Counted from the stretch's first letter, positions 39,045 to 62,250 are shown. The stretch: 64,000 bases of DNA from Chrysomallon squamiferum (GCA_012295275.1 CM022675.1:4787955-4851954); one strand, 5' to 3'. Program-made: numbers and translations. The notes: a model not told the origin generated them from the sequence alone.

Positions 39045-41413
39045 CAGCGGTGGCATATACGGAGAAATCGACATTGATTTATTCTCAAAACTGCTCATTA
39101 ACACTAAACTAAATTCTGAGCTATAAATTTAATTTTTAATTCCTTTCTTTGGGTAAAATTATATTTATGTCACGAAGGTTCTTTAAAAAAGATAGATGAC
39201 AATCAATAAATGTCGTTTTCTTTTACTGAGAGGAGAAATTGTTAGACACTGAGAACTCATGAAAATAGAAGTGCCAGATATCGCCACGTTTTTTTCAGAA
39301 AAAGTTCCAGATTAAATTCATTTCACAGTTTTGATCAAACCCTTACTTACATAATGAGTAGAGCAAAGAAAGTTATCAGAAAATCTGTGTAGTAGAAGAA
39401 AATTCCAAAAATGGTGGACAACTGAATATGGCTTTATAGAACGAAATAATAAAGCTGTTTGCATTTTATGTGATCAACAAGAACTAGGAATGTGAAAATA
39501 CACTGAGTCAAATCACAAGTGGTTATTAGAAAGAAGTGATGAAGAACGTAAACAATATATCGCACAAGAGGCAATCGAAGAAAGACCCAATCTCAGTTAA
39601 AGAAATCTTGTTTGTTGAAATTTGTAAGTGGCAACTCAGGTGTGAATTTAGTGACAGCAAGTTTCAGTATTTCTCATGCTATTATTCAGTAAGGTAAAAC
39701 TTTTATAATGGAGGAGAGTTTCGTAAAAAAAATGTTCTTAACTGTGCACCGTTTCATTTCGAAGACTTTAGTAACAAGGACAAAATAATTAAGCGTATTA
39801 ATGAGCTTCCTATGACCATGCATTCAAATGCAAAAGGACTAGAACGCGTGTGATTATTTTTCAATTTGCCTTGATGAAACCACTGATGTTACTTCGGCTT
39901 CTCGATTTGCAATATTTGCAAGATTATTCTAGTGGTCATGAAATGTTTGAGGAGTTGCTTAGACTAGAAAGCCTGTCGTTAAATACTACAGGGAAAGATA
40001 TCTGTGATATTGTAGTCAAAGCTCTTGGTGACAGAAACATAGATATATCAATTACAACAGATGCAGCTCCCAGCATGGTTGGTCGAAAGGTAGGATTTGT
40101 GGAACTTTTCACTGATATCGTCGGACATTCTGTAGCAAGTTTCACTGTAATGTTCATCAAGATGCACTGTGTGCTAACGTTGGATTAAAAGAACTAGAAA
40201 ATATTACAGTGTCAGTCACCAAGATACTTAATTTGATATCAGCACGGGCATTGCATAAACGTGAATTCAGCTTGTTACTGGATGAAGTTGAATCAGCTTA
40301 TGGCAGTTTACTGATGTACAATAATGTTCGGTGGCTTAGTAGAGGCAAGGTTCTTGAATGCTTTGTAGAATGCATAAATGAGATACAGCTTTTCTTAGAC
40401 GTGAATAAAACTGAAGGCTATCCAGAACTACATGATGAGTCCTGGATTTGGCGGTTGATATTTTTCACAGATCTCTCATTGCACTTGCATGAACTGAATG
40501 TTAAACTCCAAGGTTTCAGTAAAATTATTGATATCATGTTTGGACATACTACTGCATTTGAAACCAAACTTGCCATTTTTGAGCATGACATTGAAAATAA
40601 AACTTTTAAGTACTTTCCAAGATTGAATAAGAATTATGAACATGTTAGTTACAAAGATGAAAACGATATAAAAACGATCAAGGCTTCTTTTTTCAGCTTT
40701 ACGTTCTTTGAAAGATGAATTCATCAACATTTTCTCAGTTTAGAGATCTTGAAGAAATATTGCTTTTCATTAAGCACTCAGATGAAGCTAATTTTGAAAA
40801 AAAATGTAAATGAATTTGTTTGATTGGCTGAACATAGAAGAACTGGAAATGGAAGTAGTAGAACTTCATTCCAGTTCTATTTGGAAGCAATAAGTCATCA
40901 CTCTTAGGAGTAATTTAGAAACACTTGAAAAAGATCGATTAAGGGGAGTTTGCAGCGATCAAGACAATCAATTGTTGGTCATTTGTGAAAGCTTTCCCGA
41001 AGCATTTGGTGCTGTTAAAAGTCTTGCCAAAGCGGTATTAACAATTTTTTCTTCTACGTATGCGTGTGAGAGCCTGTTCTCATCTCTTAACTACATTAAA
41101 TACAACAGAAGAAGTCGATTAACTTATGAAGCAAGTGCTACATGTTTACATTTAAACACAACGAACTATCGGCCTGGCATAAAGGAATTGGCTGGATAAA
41201 TTCAGGTTCACAAGAGAAATTAAATAGGCAAGTTTAAATTGTCATTTCTTTATTGTACAACATAGCATATATATATTCATATACTTGTGTGTTAAAATCA
41301 TAATGTAAATACACCATTTAGCAACATAAATTTAGAAGTGACACACGACGATGTAAAAATGACTAACATATAAAAGTATTGACACGCCTAGCATCAAAGG
41401 TTTACCACCTCTG
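39045..41413 (+). mobile_element. Decayed hAT DNA transposon
   Basis: About 2.37 kb. The left end begins CAGCGGTGGCATA; the right end, read on the other strand, begins CAGAGGTGGTAAA (10 of 13 identical). The CAG start is usual for hAT ends. The element interrupts a repeat whose uninterrupted paralogues lie at 42665-43090 and 62870-63090: TTTATATT before the insertion and CTTCAAAC after it are joined there by a single eight-base site. It carries a broken transposase gene. Confidence 0.85.
39356..41199 (+). pseudogene. hAT transposase pseudogene (GTF2IRD2/ZBED-like group)
   Basis: Domains in order but in several frames. 39400-39480 has a BED-type zinc-finger start with KAVCILC. 39850-40080 has the catalytic core: ICLDETTDVTSASRFAIFA (first acidic residue), then ITTDAAPSMVGRKVG (second). 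About 40137-40200 has FHCNVHQDALC, the conserved Cys/His stretch of this group. 40209-40718 has the insertion domain with NNVRWLSRGKVLECF. 40972-41199 has the C-terminal hATC dimerisation region (SLAKAVLTIFSSTYACESLF, NYIKYNRRSRLT). In-frame stops and frameshifts occur at about 39390, 39500, 39600, 39930, 40140 and 40720, so it cannot make an active protein. In the active family the enzyme cuts and pastes the element through a DDE/RNase-H fold. Confidence 0.88.
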
Positions 41414-42664
41414 GCATAGATCTTCAAACACAGCATTTTAGTTGATAAACGATATTTTTTTACAGCAATGCTGAAAATTCATAGATTTAATACTAATAAT
41501 TTTTAAACAAATATGACAGGTGAAAGGTTTTTGTTTTCAAACAAGACATTTACTATAGGTTTAGAACCAGAAATACAGAAAATTTCTCGTATTTTTCAGC
41601 TTTGCAAAGAACTGAAGTAGATGCTGGTCTTTAATCTAATATTGTCTGTTCTCTCTAATCTTACGTGGTCATCCTGAACATTAGCTGTGAATAGATCTTT
41701 ATTAAAATAAGTTGTGAATAGATGTTGATTAAAATAAGCTGTGAATAGATGTTTATTAAAATGAGCTGTGAATACATGTTTATTAAAATAAGCTGTGAAT
41801 AGATGTTTATTAAAATAGGCTGTGAATACGTGTATATGAAACGAAGCAGGGAAAAGGTGTTTATGTGAAAATTAGCTGGCGATAGCCGTAAATACGAAAA
41901 TATGTTGTGAAAAATGTTTGTGAAAATAAGTTGGAAATATGTATGTGTATATGAAACTAAGTTCGGAGTATGTCAAAATAAATCGGGAATAGGTCCTATA
42001 TGAAAATAAACTGAGTATGTTTTTTCTAAATTTTGTTGTATGTTTGTATCTGGGAGGGTCTGAATGTGTGTATGTTTACATATATGTATTTATGTATCTG
42101 TTATGTATGCATATATGCATATATGTACTTATGTATGTATGTATGCATGTATGTATGTATGTATGTATGTATGTATATATGTATGTATGAATGTTTGTAG
42201 GTATGTATGATATATGTATATTTTACATTAGTAAAACAGACGTATCACTTCTAACTATATCAATTTAAAATTACAAAACAGTTTCTTCTGTAATCTGAGG
42301 CTACTAGGTGTGTGGGCTAAGATATCATTTGACATATTTTACCGTCGGGGTATGTTTGTATGCATCTATATAATTCATACAAGTTACACTAGAAAAACAG
42401 ACTTATCACTTCTGATGATACCATTACAAAATTACAAAAACAGTCTCTTCTGTAATCTGAGTCCATTCATTGACAAACTGATATCGTGAGGCTGCTACTT
42501 GTCTGGGCTGAACGTTTCAGTTGACACATTTTACCCACAATAGACTCGTGATCAGTTTCACATTCCTCTATCTGTTAATATCTTCTTCGTGGCTCGTTTT
42601 AGCAAAACTCGGTTTTATGTCGTCTAGCTTAAGAAGTTTCGTAAATAAATGTAAACAGAAGAAA
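41414..42664 (+). repeat. Upstream block, copy 1 (right part, after the hAT element)
   Basis: Continues the repeat started at about 38925-39036. Contains a ~27-bp minisatellite (TGTGAATAGATGTTTATTAAA variants) at 41685-41835, a TATG microsatellite at 42060-42210, and a block at 42225-42664 that matches the promoter/5' leader of gene D (ACTCGGTTTTATG, TTTCGTAAATAAA, AGAAGAAAAC). No signal-peptide exon follows here; the next duplicated block starts at once. Confidence 0.7.
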
Positions 42665-44026
42665 ACAAAAATAAATGATCTTTCTAATTAGTATTAACAT
42701 TCTCTCTATGACTGAGTGTTATAAAACTGAGATATGCTACTTGTGTAATCTCTGTACCAGGTAAACCCCACCCAGATTTGTATGTTTCAAAATCATTCTG
42801 TAAGAAAACAACTGCTTTCCATTATTTATATTGCAGAAATCTTCAAACAACGCATTTTAGTTAATAAAATAATATTTTTATAATATACACCAATGCTTGA
42901 AATTTACAAATTTAATATTAATTGATTTTAAACAAATGTGACAGTTCAAAGTTTGATTTTTATTAATATACAAAACTTATCGTATTTATCAGGTTTGCAA
43001 AGAACTGAAGTAGACACTGGTTTTTGATCTAATATTGTCTCTTCTCTCTGTAATCTTACGTTGTCCTCCTGAAAATTAGCTGTGAACAGATGTTCACGAA
43101 AACAATCTGAGAGTACTCATGTATATAAAAATAGGCTGTAAGTAGGTGTTTATGTGAAAATTAGCTGGGGATAGTTGTGTATATTTTAATATGTTGTGAA
43201 AAGGTATAGTGGTGAAAATAAGTTGGAAATATGTAGGTGTATATGAAACTTCGTTCGGAAAAGATAAAAATAAATTGGGAACAGGTGTTGTGTGAAAATA
43301 AACTGATGATGTATTTATATGTTGTATGTTTGTATGTGGGAGTCTCACGATATGTGTTTGTATGCATTTATTTGTATATGTACGCATACATGTATTTGTG
43401 TATGTATGCATTTCTTTGTATATGTACGCATACATGTATTTGTGTAGGTATGCATTTATTTGTACATGTACGCATACATGTATTTGTGTTTGTATGCATT
43501 TCTTTGTATATGTACGCATACATGTATTTGTGTATGTATGCATTGATTTGTATATGTACGCATACATGTATTTGTGTATGTATGCTTATGTGTATTTATG
43601 TTGTTGTTTCTCGATTGTGTTATGTATGTGTAATTGTATGTGAGTAGGTATGTATGAATGTATACATATATTTGTATATGCATCCATTCTATATGCATGT
43701 ATGTATGTACGTATGTAATTCATACAACTTATTTTTACTAATGTAAAATGGACGCATCACTTACAATTCTACCAACACAAAATAACAAACAGTGTTTTCT
43801 GTAACCTAAGAACCCATTCACTGATAAACTGATATTGTGAAGCTGCTAGTTTTCTGGGCTGAACGTTCCAGTTGACAAATTTTACCCCTGCAATAGACGT
43901 GTGGTCTTTTTCCATCCTTTTTCTATTTATATCTACTTCCTCGTTGTTTTAGCTGAACTCGGTTTATACAGTCTTGCGTAAGAATTTTCGTAAATAAAAT
44001 TATAGAGAAGAAAACAAAACGAAATA
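42665..44026 (+). promoter_or_regulatory. Upstream block, copy 2: presumed promoter and 5' leader of gene D
   Basis: Paralogous to copy 1 and to 62870-64000. It opens with TAGTATTAACATTCTCT and TGAGTGTTATAAAACTGAG, contains five copies of a 44-bp minisatellite, then the conserved 43737-44026 segment that leads directly into the gene D start codon. Conservation of that segment with 42225-42664 suggests promoter or 5' UTR function. No TATA box in a convincing position. Confidence 0.5.
43361..43590 (+). repeat. 44-bp minisatellite, five copies
   Basis: The core CGCATACATGTATTTG recurs at 43383, 43427, 43471, 43515 and 43559, exactly 44 bp apart. The long reading frames on both strands here come from the repeat. 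Confidence 0.92.
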
Positions 44027-49429
<5,403 letters not shown>

Positions 49430-49639
49430 CGTCCAAAACGACACCAACAGCGACAACGTTTCTGAAGGCAGTGGAAATGTTTATTTTGTTCTGGAAAATT
49501 CTGATTGAAAAGAATCTCAGTAGTAACTCGATCGATTTTTGAAATCCATGTAAACAGTGTCTCATCCACCAGTTTTTATGTTTTACTTCTTTTTCCTTTT
49601 TATAAAATCGAACCACTTCTTTATTGTAATTGACATCGT

Positions 49640-50481
49640 TGTTGTTATTATTATTATAATTATTATTATTACTATTACTATTATTATTATTACTATTATT
49701 ATTATTACTAATATTATTATTACTATTATTATTATTATTACTATTATTATTATGATTATTATATTATTATTAATGTTATGACTATTATTATTATTATTTC
49801 TATTTTTATTATTACTATTACTATTATTATTTGTATTATTACTATTATTACTATTATTATTATTATTAGTATTACTATTATTGTTATTATTATTACTATT
49901 ACTGTTATGACTATTATTATTATTACTATTATTATTATTATTATTATTACTATTATTAGTATTAGTATTGAGATTACTATTATTACTAAAAACCCATGTT
50001 AACAGTATCTCATGTCACAGTTTATTTTTTCTTTTGTTTTTTGATGTTATTTATTTCATTTTGTTGTTGTTGTTGTTGATATATGTTTTTATTTTTTAAA
50101 ACAATGTTAGCATTATCTGATACGAGATTTTATTATTATTATTATTATTAATATTACTATTATCATCATTATTATTGTTTTTATTATTACTATTACTGTT
50201 ATTATTGTAATTATTATTATTATTATTACTATTACTGTTATTATTGTAATTATTATTATTATTATTATTATTATTTAAACCGTATTAAGTGTGCTTAATA
50301 CCTTATTGCTTTTTTTTATTTTTAATTAAGTTTTGTTTTCTTATTTTGTTATTTTTTTGTTTCTTTATTTCTTTATTTTAATGTTGTTGTTTGTTTATTT
50401 GTTTAAATTTTTTAAATCCATTTTAGCAGTATCTCATACCACATTTTATTAATATTATTATTACTACTACTGTTGTTGTTG

Positions 50482-50528
<47 letters not shown>

Positions 50529-50540
50529 TATCCCGTATTA
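49640..50540. repeat. Imperfect ATT/ACT triplet tracts in the 3' region of gene D
   Basis: Interrupted blocks of (ATT)n with regular ACT, then further ATT runs near 50130-50275 and 50485-50527. Present in all three cassettes with length changes. The isoleucine-rich frames are artefacts. Confidence 0.9.
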
Positions 50541-54061
<3,521 letters not shown>

Positions 54062-54102
54062 TATGACTTTTTTATTTCAATTAATTTATGTAATTTGCTT
54101 CA

Positions 54103-54726
54103 CTTGCTGGTGGTGGTGTTGCTGCTGTTGTAGTAGTGTTGATTTTACTGCGGACTAGACGGTAAGTTATAATCATAATAAAATAATTAATAGCTGAATA
54201 AAATGATGAAATATTCGACCGAAATAGAAGCATGTTGATATGTATGTATATATTATGTAGACATGTGCTTTGTACATACATGTAGTATATAATTGTTTTG
54301 TGTGTGTTTGTGTGCGTGTATTCCAGAACCAGTCGACTTTGTTTTAAATCTGAACCAGAAAATGAAGAAAACCACAACGTTTATTACAACGTCCCTCATG
54401 TTGGTACCAACGTGGAACACAGAAATGTTAAAGCACTTCCCAATAACAGATCTACTGCTGACAACAACGATGGAGACTATGCCACAGCGGATATCAAAAC
54501 TGCAACTACTACAACGTCTGAAGTTGACCGTCACGGAGACCACGACAGCACAGACACATCAATCACGACAACTCGTACATCTAACATCTACAACAACATT
54601 GCTGGGGACGACGAAAATTACTACGAAACCTACGATAAGGAAAACGTAACAACTACGTCTGATGTCTACAGCCAGCTTGGTTTCGACAATGACGGTGACT
54701 ACGACGGCATAAGCAATCTCCGATAA
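54103..54726 (+). pseudogene. Extra receptor TM and tail exons, copy D2
   Basis: The TM exon remnant (54103-54161) reads LAGGGVAAVVVVLILLRTR: its hydrophobic core is about five residues shorter than in gene C, the conserved Trp is Arg, and the AG acceptor (TTTTGTAG in D1) is replaced by TTTGCTTC. The tail exon 54327-54726 keeps the acceptor, the exact 400-nt length and all tyrosine motifs of D1 (VYYNV, IYNNI, YYETY, VYSQL). No stalk or lectin exons lie between this copy and D1. It can only be used as an alternative 3' end of gene D, or it is a dead duplicate. Confidence 0.7.
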
Positions 54727-55500
54727 CGTCCAAAACGGCACCAACAGCGACAACGTTTCTGAAGGCAGTGGAAATGTTTATTTTGTTCTGGAAAATTCTG
54801 ATTGAAAAGAATCTCAGTAGTAACTCGATCGATTTTTGAAATCCATGTAAACAGTGTCTCATCCACCAGTTTTTATGTTTTACTTCTTTTTCCTTTTTAT
54901 AAAATCGAACCACTTCTTTATTGTAATTGACATCGTTGTTGTTATTATTATTATAATTATTATTATTACTATTACTATTATTATTATTACTATTATTATT
55001 ATTACTAATATTATTATTACTATTATTATTATTATTACTATTATTATTATGATTATTATATTATTATTAATGTTATGACTATTATTATTATTATTTCTAT
55101 TTTTATTATTACGATTACTATTATTATTTGTATTATTACTATTATTACTATTATTATTATTATTATTATTACTATTATTACTATTATTATTATTATTATT
55201 ATTACTATTATTAGTATTAGTATTGAGATTACTATTATTACTAAAACCCATGTTAACAGTATCTCATGTCACAGTTTATTTTTTCTTTTGTTTTGATGTT
55301 ATTTATTTCATTTTGTTGTTGTTGTTGTTGATATATGTTTTTATTTTTAAAACAATGTTAGCATTATCTGATACGAGATTTTATTATTATTATTATTATT
55401 AATATTACTATTATCATCATTATTATTATTTTTTATTATTACTATTACTGTTATTATTGTAATTATTATTATTATTATTACTATTACTGTTATTATTGTA

Positions 55501-55545
<45 letters not shown>

Positions 55546-55752
55546 TAAACCGTATTAAGTGTGCTTAATACCTTATTGCTTTTTTTTATTTTTAATTAAG
55601 TTTTGTTTTCTTATTTTGTTATTTTTTTTGTTTCTTTATTTCTTTATTTTAATGTTGTTGTTTGTTTATTTGTTTTAAATTTTTAAATCCATTTTAGCAG
55701 TATCTCATACCACATTTTATTAATATTATTATTACTACTACTGTTGTTGTTG

Positions 55753-55799
<47 letters not shown>

Positions 55800-57506
55800 T
55801 ATCCCGTATTAACAGTGCTTCAAAACATTTTTTTTTTTCAGTTTTTAATACATTTTTTGTTATTTATTTATTTAAATGTTGTTGTTGTAGTTGTTATTGT
55901 TGTTGTTTAAAACCCGATGTTAATAGTGTCTAACACCGCTTTTATTGTTTGCATTATTTGTATTATTATTTTTTACGCAGTATTTTATATTTATACTTTA
56001 TCCTAACATCTTATTGAAATTTTCAACATTGCGATTTCTTTTTTACTTTATTTCTGTGTTATATGAAATTTGTTCTTACACTAACATTTTAAGTATTAAT
56101 CTGAACTGATGTAAAATTTGTCTCTTGAAGGAAATGTTTTCTCAAATCAGCGTTAACAGTGTCTCATACCACCTTTTTTTTTTCTATTGTTATCATTTGT
56201 TATTTTTATTATTTATATATGTTTGTTTGTTTATTATGATTTTTTTCTTATTGTTATAAAAGGATAAGGAAACTTTATTCCAAATTCCGAAAGCCTCAAT
56301 TCCAATTGGGATGCGTCACAGTTTCCAACAGATGTAGCAATCACAAACCTTACACAAATTTATTACAAATACTCTATTATATAAAATACCTGAAGACAAT
56401 ACATTAATGTATGGACAAATTTGGTCTATTTCAAATTGTAAGGAGTTTTCTTAATTCTTAATATGTGATACCAGTAATAATTACAATAATCAGAGTAGTG
56501 ATAGTAGTAGTAGTAATAATAATATTAGTGTTAGTAGTAGTTGTAGTACTAGTAGTTGTAGTAGTAGTAGTAGTAGTAGTAGTAGTTGTAGTAGTAGTAG
56601 TGGTAGTAATGGGTTGAAATGCAAGCCTCCTTTTGTGCCGTGGACGTTTGTAAATATTGATTTTTATTTGATTATTAACAAAGGTTGGGCCCCACTATTA
56701 ATACAATTACTTTGATATTTACAAAACAGAATTAGGCAATATCGACGTGCTCGCTAAATGTATTTTGGATTTTAGTTCAAATCATCACAAGAATTATTAT
56801 TTTTTATTATTATTGTTATTCTTTTCACTATACGGTCTCAGTTCCACACATTTTGTGGCTGTTTGCGCGAATTCTTCATGCAGAACAAAGCCAAATACAC
56901 GCAAGTCACAGATCCTGTTGATCTGAAGCGTCACCAGCACAACCAGCAGGTTATCAGCAATGTACGGAAGTAGCTATGAATTGTGGGAATGCTGCTAATT
57001 GCTTATTGTTTGATGGCTGATAATGACAAAGCTGCTTGTGTTATTCTTCTTTTTCCTTCACCCCTCCTGGGAAAAGAAATAACACTTCCATATAAATGTA
57101 GCTAAGCATATACAAATGTGTTAGCATACAGATGTTCAGATATACCCACATATATGAAGATGCAAATACACAGACGCACACACAAACATACCTGTACATA
57201 CTTACACACAGGTATATAGAGAACTGTAGTTTCCAGATCATACTTTGACCTCTCCAGTCACTAGATTAATTAATTGTTTATTATTATTATTTTAATTAAG
57301 CGGAAACTAGCAGTTGTTTTAAAAACATGTTTTCATATATCTTTTCGAAATACTTTATATAATTGTTTTTAGTTGGCGAGTTTCAGGTATCTTTACGCAA
57401 AATGCCAGTACAGTTTGAAAATGCCTTGAAATAATTGTATCTAGTTTTGGTTTTCTTTTCAGGTTGCAAATTGTTTCCATTTTATGATTATTATTATTAT
57501 TATTAT

Positions 57507-57551
<45 letters not shown>

Positions 57552-57791
57552 GAGTAGTAGTAGTAGTAGTAGCAGTAGTAGTAGTAGTAGTATCTTTTGT
57601 TCAGTATTAGTTTTCTTTTTCTTTTTCGTTTTTTTGGGGGGATATACAATGTCATTTTTTATTTCTGGTAAAATATGAGTGTGTACTTTAATTTGGAAAT
57701 CAGTTTAAAAGAGGGAAATCATTGAATGCAGAGTTTTTTGTTGTTAAATCAGAGAACTGTTATTGTTCTTGTAATTCTTCTTCTTCTTCTT

Positions 57792-57822
<31 letters not shown>

Positions 57823-58243
57823 TTATTCTTATTATTATTATCACATTTAAAGTAATGTTGTTTGGAATGTTGCCTTTGCACTTGTTTGATTTGACTGTTT
57901 TGCAAACGTTTTTAAATTTCTTTCCCTTCTTTTCCTCTTTTAGAATGACAACCATATTGTCTGTCTGTCTGCCTGTCTGTCTGTTGTCTGTATATATCTA
58001 CCTGTCTATCCTTCCATCTATCACTTGCCTATCTATCTATATATGAAACTTTCTCCTTGTTACCTGAATGTATAAAATATTTTTGTCTGATAAAGTTATG
58101 TATGGAATATTGAAAAATGAAAGTTTTGTGTTCCAGGTTTTATTTAGTTTGTTTTCTTGAATTATTTAACAGAAATTATGGCTTAGTTTAAAAATTAATT
58201 CATCTATACTCTTTTTTTTTTTTCAAATTATAATTGTATTCAC

Positions 58244-58307
<64 letters not shown>

Positions 58308-58445
58308 AAAATATTTATAGGTTTTGTTTTGTTTCTGTTAATTTTCTACAAGTCTTAATGTGATGAGAAAAGAAGTAGAGAGGGAGGGAAAGGAAAAAAT
58401 AGATGAAGAAAGTGCCTGAGAAAGATAACGTATATATATTATGAG

Positions 58446-58591
<146 letters not shown>

Positions 58592-58632
58592 CATGACTTT
58601 TTTATTTCAATTAATTTATGTAATTTGCTTCA

Positions 58633-59255
58633 CTTGCTGGTGGTGGTGTTGCTGCTGTTGTAGTAGTGTTGATTTTACTGCGGACTAGACGGTAAGTTAT
58701 AATCATAATAAAATAATTAATAGCTGAATAAAATGATGAAATATTCGACCGAAATAGAAGCATGTTGATATGTATGTATATATTATGTAGACATGTGCTT
58801 TGTACATACATGTAGTATATAATTGTTTTTGTGTGTTTGTGTGCGTGTATTCCAGAACCAGTCGACTTTGTTTTAAATCTGAACCAGAAAATGAAGAAAA
58901 CCACAACGTTTATTACAACGTCCCTCATGTTGGTACCAACGTGGAACACAGAAATGTTAAAGCACTTCCCAATAACAGATCTACTGCTGACAACAACGAT
59001 GGAGACTATGCCACAGCGGATATCAAAACTGCAACTACTACAACGTCTGAAGTTGACCGTCACGGAGACCACGACAGCACAGACACATCAAACACGACAA
59101 CTCGTACATCTAACATCTACAACAACATTGCTGGGGACGACGAAAATTACTACGAAACCTACGATAAGGAAAACGTAACAACTACGTCTGATGTCTACAG
59201 CCAGCTTGGTTTCGACAATGACGGTGACTACGACGGCATAAGCAATCTCCGATAA
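58633..59255 (+). pseudogene. Extra receptor TM and tail exons, copy D3
   Basis: The TM remnant at 58633-58691 has the same shortened core and missing AG acceptor as D2. The tail exon 58856-59255 is 400 nt with all motifs intact. The D2 and D3 tails differ visibly at one residue (SITTTRTS against SNTTTRTS), so they are very recent copies, and the shared TM lesions predate their separation. Confidence 0.7.
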
Positions 59256-59973
59256 CGTCCAAAACGGCACCAACAGCGACAACGTTTCTGAAGGCAGTGG
59301 AAATGTTTATTTTGTTCTGGAAAATTCTGATTGAAAAGAATCTCAGTAGTAACTCGATCGATTTTTGAAATCCATGTAAACAATGTCTCATCCACCAGTT
59401 TTTATGTTTTACTTCTTTTTCCTTTTTATAAAATCGAACCACTTCTTTATTGTAATTGACATCGTTGTTGTTATTATTATTATAATTATTATTATTACTA
59501 TTACTATTATTATTATTACTATTATTATTATTACTAATATTATTATTACTATTACTATTATTATTATGATTATTATATTATTATTAATGTTATGACTATT
59601 ATTATTATTATTTCTATTTTTATTATTACGATTACTATTATTATTTGTATTATTACTATTATTACTATTATTATTATTATTATTATTACTATTATTAGTA
59701 TTAGTATTGAGATTACTATTATTACTAAAAACCCATGTTAACAGTATCTCATGTCACAGTTTATTTTTTCTTTTGTTTTTTGATGTTATTTATTTCATTT
59801 TGTTGTTGTTGTTGTTGATATATGTTTTTATTTTTTAAAACAATGTTAGCATTATCTGATACGAGATTTTATTATTATTATTATTAATATTACTATTATC
59901 ATCATTATTATTATTTGTATTATTACTATTACTGTTATTATTGTAATTATTATTATTATTATTATTATTATTA

Positions 59974-60005
<32 letters not shown>

Positions 60006-60839
60006 TATCCTGTATTAAAAGTGCTTCATAAAATTTTTTGTTTTAGTTTTTAATTAATTTTTTGTTATTTATTTATTTAAATGTTGTTGTTGTAGTTGTT
60101 ATTGTTGTTGTTTAAAACCCGATGTTAATAGTGTCTAACACTGCTTTTATAGTTTGCATTATTTGTATTATTATTTTTACGTAGTATTTTATAGTTATAC
60201 TTTATCCCAACATGTTATTGAACTTTTCTTCATTGCGATTTATTTTTTACTTTATTTCTGAGTTATGTGAAATCTGTTCTTACACTAGCATTTTAAGTAT
60301 TAATCTGCATTGATGCAAAGTTTGTCTCTTGAAGGAAATGTTTTCTCAAATCAGCGTTAACAGTGTCTCATACCACCTTTTTTTTTCTATTGTTATCATT
60401 TGTTATTTTTATTATTTATATATGTTTGTTTGTTTATTATGATTTTTTCTTATTGTTATAAAAGGATAAGGAAACTTTATTCCAAATTCCGAAAGCCTCA
60501 ATTCCAATTGGGATGCGTCACAGTTTCCAACAGATGTAGCAATCACAAACCTTACACAAATTTATTACAAAAACTATATTATATAAAATACCTGAAGACA
60601 ATCTGTGTATCTGTGCATGTGTATGTTTGTCTGTGTGTGTCTCTAAGTGTTTGTATATATAGTAAAATAATAAATGAAAAACATTACAGTTGAAAAGAAT
60701 ATATATCTTTATATTACATTATTTTATATTATATACCTATTCTATATAATCAGCTAAGTATATTTTAATAGTTTATTTTAATAATTATTCATATACGTTT
60801 TGCATTATCAGTTTCGAACTCAAAGTCTGTTTTATACTA

Positions 60840-61759
60840 ACATTTTTTCTATTGACTAACTTTATTGATATACAGCTAACCTGGTTACTATTCAAATGGA
60901 TAATCCGGTATATTTCTTGTTCTATTTGACATTTTAACGATTGATTTACTTTCTGTTTGAATAAAACTTGGATAACTGGAAAATCTGAAGTCTTATCTTT
61001 GTGTTTATTGCACAAGTGTTACTTTCTAGTGTGAAGAAAAGGTTTAATCTCAGTTGAAGGTACACTAGGATAGCGGCCATTTTGTTCTGTTTCTCTGAAC
61101 GGGTATCACTAACATCGTTCATACACTACTTGTTACGTTCTCGAGGTTTTGTCTACGAGTTTTCTTCATGTAAACAGCCTCGACAAAACACAAATCAAAT
61201 ATCTTAGTTTCATTTCTTTGTCCAGTATAAAAGGTTTTGTCACACACACAAATACACGCACACGCACACGGTGTCTTTCTAGAGGTATATTCGTGTTTAT
61301 GTGGTTTATATTATTTTACATTTCAGCATCTGAACATTCTAAAAGTTGATTTTCAAGAACCTAGGTTTACCACAGCTTTGTTTTTGTTTTTCACAAAATA
61401 AATTCAGGTCCAAACATTTCTAGCTGCATTCACTGAAGTCAGACTTTGAGAGGGACGAGCTCTCTAAGTGAGGGAAATACAACTGTGAAACTTAGTGTAA
61501 TGTAATATATTAATTTTATTTTAACTGTTTTTGTGAGACAATTGTTCTTGATATTTCACCATATTGGCATGATTGCTTTTGAGGCTTCACAGACTGGGTC
61601 CATCAGAAAAAAACGAAAAAAAAAAAAACAGTCTGAAGTTTCAGTTAATTGATTACAACAAAAAACAGCAAAGTTTAACTAACACAGTGACTGTCATCTC
61701 AAACCATTATTATCAGTCACATATTTCTCACAGATCAAATATATTTAATTGTAAATTTA

Positions 61760-61822
<63 letters not shown>

Positions 61823-62250
61823 AAGAAGAAGCAGAAAAATGAAAATGACAACGATGATGATGATGATAACAATAACAACGTATTAGTGACATTAATAACA
61901 ATGGGAGGGAAAAAGAAAGAACAAGAAAGATAAAATGTCACATTAACACACAGGAGATATTATTATGACGTAGGTGACAACCATATTATGTAACTGTGTG
62001 TGTGTGTGTATTCTCCGCTATTTGTCGATCTGCGCTATTTTAAGACTGCGCTGCGCATTCTAATGATCGGTAAAACTCGCGATATTCTCGAGATCACTTC
62101 GAGTCAGACCAGCTACACTCGTGCTAAGAGTTAAACTGCATGTTTCACTAGAGACTGCACATCATTATTAAATAAAATAAACAGTGAAAACCTAAACTGG
62201 AAAATTTTATTTTTATTTGTGACATCCTGTGAATTTGAAGTGCATATTTT
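60840..62250 (+). repeat. 3' flank paralogous to the gene C flank (37500-38630)
   Basis: Shares polyadenylation-signal context GAATAAAAC (60960), the CTCGAGGTTTTGTCTACGAG block, the CTAGAGGTATATTCGTG block and the TGCATGTTTCACTAGAGAC segment (62138 on). (ATA)n/(GAA)n triplets lie at 61760-61830. No gene recognised. Confidence 0.75.
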
